From positions 143,501 to 207,500 of the forward strand of contig JAFFSR010000016.1 in assembly GCA_017163975.1 (NCBI GenBank): a DNA stretch of 64,000 nt, in the 5' to 3' direction. Below, piece by piece: positions 58,267 through 64,000 of the stretch. This stretch comes from Anastatus disparis (lineage: Eukaryota > Arthropoda > Insecta > Hymenoptera > Eupelmidae). Made by a program: the position numbers and the translations under genes. Positions within the stretch are counted from its first letter, which is position 1, and each line of letters starts with the position of its first letter. The notes under the pieces are model-generated. The model was not told the origin of the DNA. It worked only from the letters and a program-made list of their open reading frames with translations, and ran no database searches.

Positions 58267-58931
58267 TTAAGGTGGGTCATGCATGTATGACCGTATTATG
58301 TTTTGGGTCCCTTGGTGGTATTTGTATTATTGCAAATTTTTATAAATTAATACACTCTATATGTCTAAATTATAACTATTATTATTTTGAAAACAAAAAT
58401 CATTGCATAAGTAAATGTGTAGAAATTTTTTTTTTTCTTGAAAAGCCCCTTGTGATTATTTACTTATATACGGCACTATACAGCGGACTTCGTAATATGT
58501 ATACATGCACTCTGAGCGTCTTAGGATTATCACGCATGCGCAGTATATACCAGCTGATTTACTCGATTCTACGTTAATAAAATATTTTCAACTTTTACAC
58601 TTAATATCTCTTTATTTACATCGTTTACTCCATTTTTCCTCGATCATATTATAATCGTTATTAAATCGTCTGTCTTCCATACTTTTTTTATCAAAAACTT
58701 TTAAGTAACAAAAAAGTTATAATCAACTTTATGCATAAATCATGATTTTTTCCATTTACGCGTATGTATAATATCTTTTTTTTAGACATTGATTACTTGA
58801 GATTTTGATGGTTTACCTTATGTTTTTATTATATCAATGAAAAGATGGATATTTTAAGATTATTATAGTAAAGTTTCGTCAAAAACTTTTAGGTTTACAA
58901 AATATCATTGGGAACGGATGATCCACCTTAA
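58267..58931. mobile_element. TTAA-flanked MITE, family C
   Basis: TTAA at 58267-58270 and 58928-58931, ends GGTGGGTCAT and GATCCACC. The opposite arm of the host foldback (near 60510) has a single TTAA and no insert, which confirms the boundaries. An open frame inside (58257-58577) has no recognised domain. Confidence 0.85.
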
Positions 58932-59607
58932 TTATTTCTTGCTCCACAAAAAAGCAATTTTAGCTTCATGTTTATTCATACTTTTTTTAAGGAAGCTTCT
59001 AAATTTTCATAAAAAAATATTCATAAAGTCATATGATTACATTCGAAGTTAAATATGTCGGATTTAAATCTTAAAATCTAAGAATTTGAGAGTTTGCTCC
59101 TTTTAACGCCCACGAAAAATTCATGAGGATAGATTTCCAATACAAAAGTATTTGTATGTGTTCTAGAATAGCAATCAAGCCTTACTTTAATCTAAAAATT
59201 AAAGTTGTGATCAAACTAGGCTAAAAATCACATAAAATTACTACATGACCCTATAATAATGTTTTGAGCTATTCAAATCACCACCGAAAAATTCATGCTA
59301 ATACATTTTTTCGGTACAAAAGTATATACTAAAATCTTACAATGGCTGTTCAATTTTACTTTCTACTAAGTAAGTACTCAGTAAGAATAGCATTCAAATT
59401 ATACCAAGTCATAAATTGATCATTTAGCTTTTCCAAAAGAAAATATTACATCTTAAAGACAGAGATTTGAATCAAGATTCATGAATATACATTCTTAATA
59501 AATAAGACAAATTATCTGTAAAAAGCCTAGCGTTGATTCATATAGAAGAATTATTCAATTCTTTAATAAGCCAAAATTAGTACATCGACCATTGATTAAA
59601 TTAACTT

Positions 59608-59996
59608 TTAAGAGCAGGTCGTATATCTCTATCTTTTTCTAACAAAAAAATTTATTTTTCTGCAAAACCTAATAATTGTAGCAAAAAATAAGAAGAAAGC
59701 CCCATCTCGTATAATAAAAAGCAATATTTTCTTTAGTGAGAAAAAATTATTTTTATCGCTTCGTTTTTAGAAAAACTTTGAAAAACTGAATTGTCCATCC
59801 TAACCTCTATTTTTTAAGTTTTTCAAGGTTTTCTTCAAAATGAATCCATGAAAATAATTTTTCCTCGTCAAAGAAAATATTGCTTTTTATGATACAAGAT
59901 GGGACTATCTCCTTATTTTTTGCTACAATTATTAATTTTTGTAAAAAAATCAATTCTTTTATTAGAAAAGGACAGATATACTCGACCTCCTTTTAA
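59608..59996. mobile_element. TTAA-flanked palindromic MITE, family A copy 4
   Basis: TTAA at 59608-59611 and 59993-59996, ends GAGCAGGTCG and a slightly decayed CGACCTCCTT. Confidence 0.82.
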
Positions 59997-60639
59997 GCTA
60001 TAACAAAAAATTATGAAAATGAAATCTAATACTAACCAAGTTATGAATATGTAAACATAAAATTATGTGTAATATACATAAAAACTTTAATCAAAAATGG
60101 TTTATTGAACTAACATTAATTACTTCGTTTATTTTACATCCTTTGTATGAGCTTTACCAAATAACTTGCCAATTTTTATTTCCTATCTGCATCTGATTCT
60201 AAATGATTCTTTTAGTGCTGTATTCTTTCATAATATTAATGGTAATGGTATTACTATACATTTTTCAGTGATGATTCGAGTGGCTCAAAACATTGCTATT
60301 CTAGAACACATACAAATACTTTTGTACTGAAAAAATCTATCTTCATGAATTTTTCGGTGTGCGTTGGAAGAAGCTAACTCACAAATTCTTAGATTTTAAG
60401 ATTTGAATTCGACATATCTTACTTCTAATGTAATTATACGACTTTATGAATAGTTTTTGTGAAAATTCAGAACTTTCCTTAAAAAAGTATTAACAGAGCT
60501 AGAAATAATTAAAAAGTGTTAAAAATTGAAGAAATCAGAATACAGCAAAACTTTGATATTGTATGGTTCCAAAAATAAGCGCAGGAATAATCTAAAAAAT
60601 TTAGGGTGGTTTGTGGGTTAGACGAGAATATATAATATT

Positions 60640-61408
60640 TTAAATTTATTTATTTTAACGAAATATTCATTTTAAACATATTATTTTTTATAGTAAAATT
60701 CGCAAATACTCATACGGTCAATTATTTTTATAGATTACTTACTTTTTACGTTGTGTCTCAGATATACTACTACTACTACAGGCTACTTTCTTAAGATCTT
60801 TATTTTATTAAGGTCACACTATCAACATTAGAATATAAGTTCGCGAATTATGAGATCCAAACTTATCTCGACGTGGAATTTTCTGTTCATTCAGAATCAG
60901 AAGTGAAAAAAATTATACTATTCGAATTAAGGTATTTGACCTTTGTTTGACCTCAACCGAAACATACTGAAATCTTATGGACATCAGGATCGTAAGCGGC
61001 GATCTCAAGAATGAGAGAGTTTACTGATTCAAGATCCGTTTTCAGCCAAAATAATAGCTAAGCGATTTAAAATAAGGATTGCAAAAAATAACCTTTCAAA
61101 TGTGGTTTGACCTTGACTCTAATACCATATTTCTATATACAATTTTGTGCTCTACTCATTTTTAGTGAAAAAAACGAAAAATTCAAAACTGAGCGAGTTG
61201 TCATGAAATTTCGGAAAATTTCTACGAACTTCCTGAGTTTTGGCCACCATATTGGAGCTACCATTTTGAATTTTTGAAAACGCCACTCTGCATCTGAAAT
61301 AAGATGATAAAAGGAAAATTTTAAACCGTCATACAATTTTTTTAGTCTACTACAATTTTAGAGAAGGGGGGTACCGATTCACAAGGAATGCCTCATATAT
61401 ATATACAT
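60640..61408. other. AT-rich DNA with a diverged half of the 47-kb foldback family
   Basis: 61235-61365 resembles 48080-48215 in order: ccatattggagctaccattttgaatttt, cgccac, then ttttttagtctactacaatttta. The complementary arm was not found, so it is probably a truncated copy. Confidence 0.5.
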
Positions 61409-64000
61409 TGTAACGTTCCTTTTCGGGAGAGAAAAAGGCCGGTAATCTCCTGTTGCTGGACGCTTCGGGGATTGCTAGAGTAAGATTGGCAAAAGTTTAA
61501 ACGACGATTAAATTAATAAAATAATAACGAATTGTTAATCAAAACTAACCCTACTTTTCTATATAATACGAGCAAACTAACCTAACCTTTAGAGAAAACC
61601 CCACACAGCATGTAAGATTTCACTGGGATATTCCGAAATATTTTACTGGAATATTTCAATTGAACCTTGCATGCAGATTATAGGAAGTCTTCACGGAATA
61701 TTTCAAAATATTCCACTAGAATTTTCCATTAAAAGCTTCCAGGAATACTTTAGGAATATTTCAAAGGAATGTTCAAAAACTTTTTCGAAATATTTCATAA
61801 AATATTTACGAAAGATTTCTGAAATATTTCATGAAATATTACATGTAATGTTTATGAAATATTCCAGTGAAATGTTTCATGGAAGATTCCAGGAAGATTC
61901 TATAAACATTTCGCTGAAAGAAGTAGAAAAACTTTAAAATCTTGCAGCGGAATATTACATAAATCTTCTAGAAATATTCCACGAAATATTTCACAGAAAG
62001 TTTTAAGTAATCTTCTAGTGGAATATTCATAAAGATTTCAGGAAAATTTTATAAATATTTCGCTGGAAGAAATAGAAAAACTTTAAAATCGTACAGCGGA
62101 ATATTAAATAGATCTTCCAGAAATATTCTACAAAATATTTAACAGAAAGATTGAAGTAATCTTCCAGTGAAATATTGCATGAAAGATTCTAGAATGATTC
62201 CATAAACATTTAATTGAAAGATTTCGAAAAACTTTAAAATCGTACAGCGGAATATTACATAAATCTTCCAGTAATATTCCACGAAATATTTCACAGAGTT
62301 ACAAATCAATCTTCCAGTGGAATATTGCATGAAAGATTTTAGAATGATTTCATGAAATTTTCGTTAGAAGGTTGCGCGGAACATTACGGGAGGTTTCCAG
62401 TGACGCCGATAGGGGGATGCTCATTAAATGGGAGTTTTATACCCAAGCGGTTGGAAGATACCTTACTTACTATATAAGCGAAAGGGTATTGGCAATTTAT
62501 TGTGTACGCTCGAAGCGAATATGTGAATGCAATCTTATAACTAAATGTTTATGTAAGTGTATATGTATTGATGTATAAGTATAATGTGTTATTATATAAA
62601 TTATGTGTATATATATATATATATATACTATCCCCTCACAGCATTTTGCAACCTTTCATGAAATATTCCAGAAATATTTCGTGGTAAATCTGAATCTTCC
62701 GAAAACTTTCCAGGAACATTTCATGAAAGATGTGAGATTACCCAAACCTTTCATTGAAATATTATTGTAATCTTTTAAGAATATTCCATGGAATATTTCA
62801 ATGTAATAAAATCAAGGACATACGAATATTAAAGAAATATTCCATGGAAGATTCCTGAAATATTCCAAATCTTCCGTGCCAATATTCTGCGAATCTTCCA
62901 TAAATATTCCACAGAATATTTTACGATGGATTTTGAAAATTTCTTAGAAATATTTTATGTAATATTTCATAAAAGATTCCTTAAATCTTCCATGCATATT
63001 CGATGTAAGGTTTATGAAATGTTTTAAATCTTCCGTTCAAATATTCTGGAAATCTTCCATGAATATTCCAACGGAATATTTCATGAAATATTTCTGCAAG
63101 ATTCTTAAAATGTTTCAATAAAATATCTGAGATGACCTAAATGTTCCAATGAAATGTTCTTGAAATCTTGCAACAATATTCTCTGGAATATTCCAATATA
63201 AGAAGGATCAAAGACATAAAAATATTACAAGAATGCTCCATGGATGATTCTTAAAATATTTCAAATCTTCCATGCTAATATTCCAGGAAGCTTTCATAAA
63301 TATTTCATGCTGTGTAGAACGTAATTTACAAAAAGTAATTAGATTTGTATTAATCTTGGCCACTTGACGGCTATTTGATAAAAGAATAATTAAATCAAAT
63401 AATAAGTCTTTGCAAAAAAAAAATTAATCTCAATAATAGTTTATCTTTAACTAAGAGATTCGTTTTTTTATAGCGGCCTAGATGGTCTAGTACGTGTCGG
63501 TTGCTTATACCTGTAACAGTGTATAAAAGACAGACAAAAGGATGAATGACTAAATTATGATATTAATAGGTGGATGGCACCTAATATCGTAATAGTTAAT
63601 ACTACGACAATAATGGGTAGAAGGCAATCTTAATTATCTAATGTACCAATCTCTATGGGCGTTGGTGGGCAGAGCCCTTGGTAAGACAATAGGTGGCCGA
63701 AACCCTTAAGTTACTTTAAGGCCTACTATCTATAACGACGGGTTGACGGAGTTCTTTAATCAACATGAAAACATAATGGGTGGACGGCACCCTTAATTTA
63801 TTCTATAATTTACGTACGCGCGAATGCGATAAGCTATGGGTGGACGGGACCGTATTAATCTAGTTTGCGAAATGTGATATAGAATATCAAATTTTGGGTG
63901 GACGTCACTCTTGAATTTAACGGTGCAACGGATGAGATTGCGGTGGCAAAAAATTGCAAGTGTAGCTCATAGGTAGCATAAATTTACACCTGCGTGCTCA
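61409..64000 (-). mobile_element. Second LTR copy, inverted, interrupted and cut by window end
   Basis: 61409-61599 and 63318-64000 together are the reverse complement of about 20870-21818, the LTR at 20496. The break is caused by the satellite element at 61600-63317. The LTR start and any internal retrotransposon region lie beyond 64000. Hairpin array positions at 63560-63920 match those in the first copy. Confidence 0.85.
61600..63317 (-). mobile_element. Second copy of the GAATATTC satellite-filled TIR element, inverted
   Basis: Ends CCCACACAGCATG and CATGCTGTGTAG, with AAC on both sides (61597-61599 and 63318-63320). Its core 62370-62635 is the complement of 50090-50345. It inserted into the LTR, whose other copy supplies the empty site. 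Confidence 0.87.

Larger units (their letters stand above)
58146..60632. mobile_element. Foldback element, about 2.5 kb, with two nested MITEs
   Basis: Arms run 58146 to about 59170 and about 60285 to 60632; the left is longer because of the insertion at 58267. Matching landmarks are ctcctctaacccacaaactacc with its complement near 60605, and tctagaatagcaa with its complement near 60296. The loop contains family A copy 4. Confidence 0.8.

Noticed and set aside
58257..58577. 106-codon frame inside MITE family C
   Set aside because: Starts in flanking DNA, crosses the TTAA junction and has no recognisable domain.

Overview
The window reads as AT-rich arthropod (most likely insect) nuclear DNA made almost wholly of nested transposable elements. 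I find no intact host gene, rRNA, tRNA gene, CRISPR or bacterial operon. The insect guess rests on the Polinton, Helitron and chuvirus-like protein families, two GT-AG introns, tRNA-derived SINEs and TTAA-flanked MITEs; the species cannot be named from the sequence.

Centrepiece (3796-21996): a decayed but structurally complete Polinton/Maverick, a virus-like transposon of about 18.2 kb. It has terminal inverted repeats (TIRs) beginning AGGTARACTAG. The left block on the minus strand, from 10963 down to 6830, carries a fused PLA2-like/cysteine protease gene, minor capsid (penton), a 51-aa basic protein, major capsid (hexon), an accessory protein and a 53-aa basic protein. The plus block, 11056 to 14005, carries packaging ATPase, two uncharacterised conserved proteins and a retroviral-type integrase. 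Then on minus come a small conserved protein and a protein-primed type B DNA polymerase with two introns (18402 to 14654). Last, on plus, is an intact acidic nuclear-type protein (19581-20144). Nearly every large gene has stops or frameshifts; the intact ones are the two small basic ORFs and the acidic protein. Several starts sit about 35-50 nt behind TATA boxes, one of them apparently bidirectional. Each TIR is split by a probable solo LTR, and polB by a TTAA-type MITE.

The Polinton sits inside one arm of a large, older inverted repeat: left arm 2270-3795 plus 21997-23330, right arm 31899-34240. The right arm is a natural empty site that defines the Polinton ends. Between the arms are nested foldback elements (23931-24764, 24778-27042, 27705-29662), SINEs, a TTAA MITE and a satellite-filled element.

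Right half: a chuvirus-like glycoprotein C-terminus (34497-35376), a foldback, two minisatellites, a broken Helitron Rep-helicase (38916-43640) next to a broken Ulp1-type protease (44482-44980), two end-defined non-autonomous Helitrons (45263-47033, 55805-56507), further foldbacks, two inverted copies of a TIR element filled with a degenerate palindromic satellite (49421-51395, 61600-63317), more TTAA MITEs, and a second LTR copy running off the window end. Calls of protein family come from recognising conserved motifs by eye; no database search was run.
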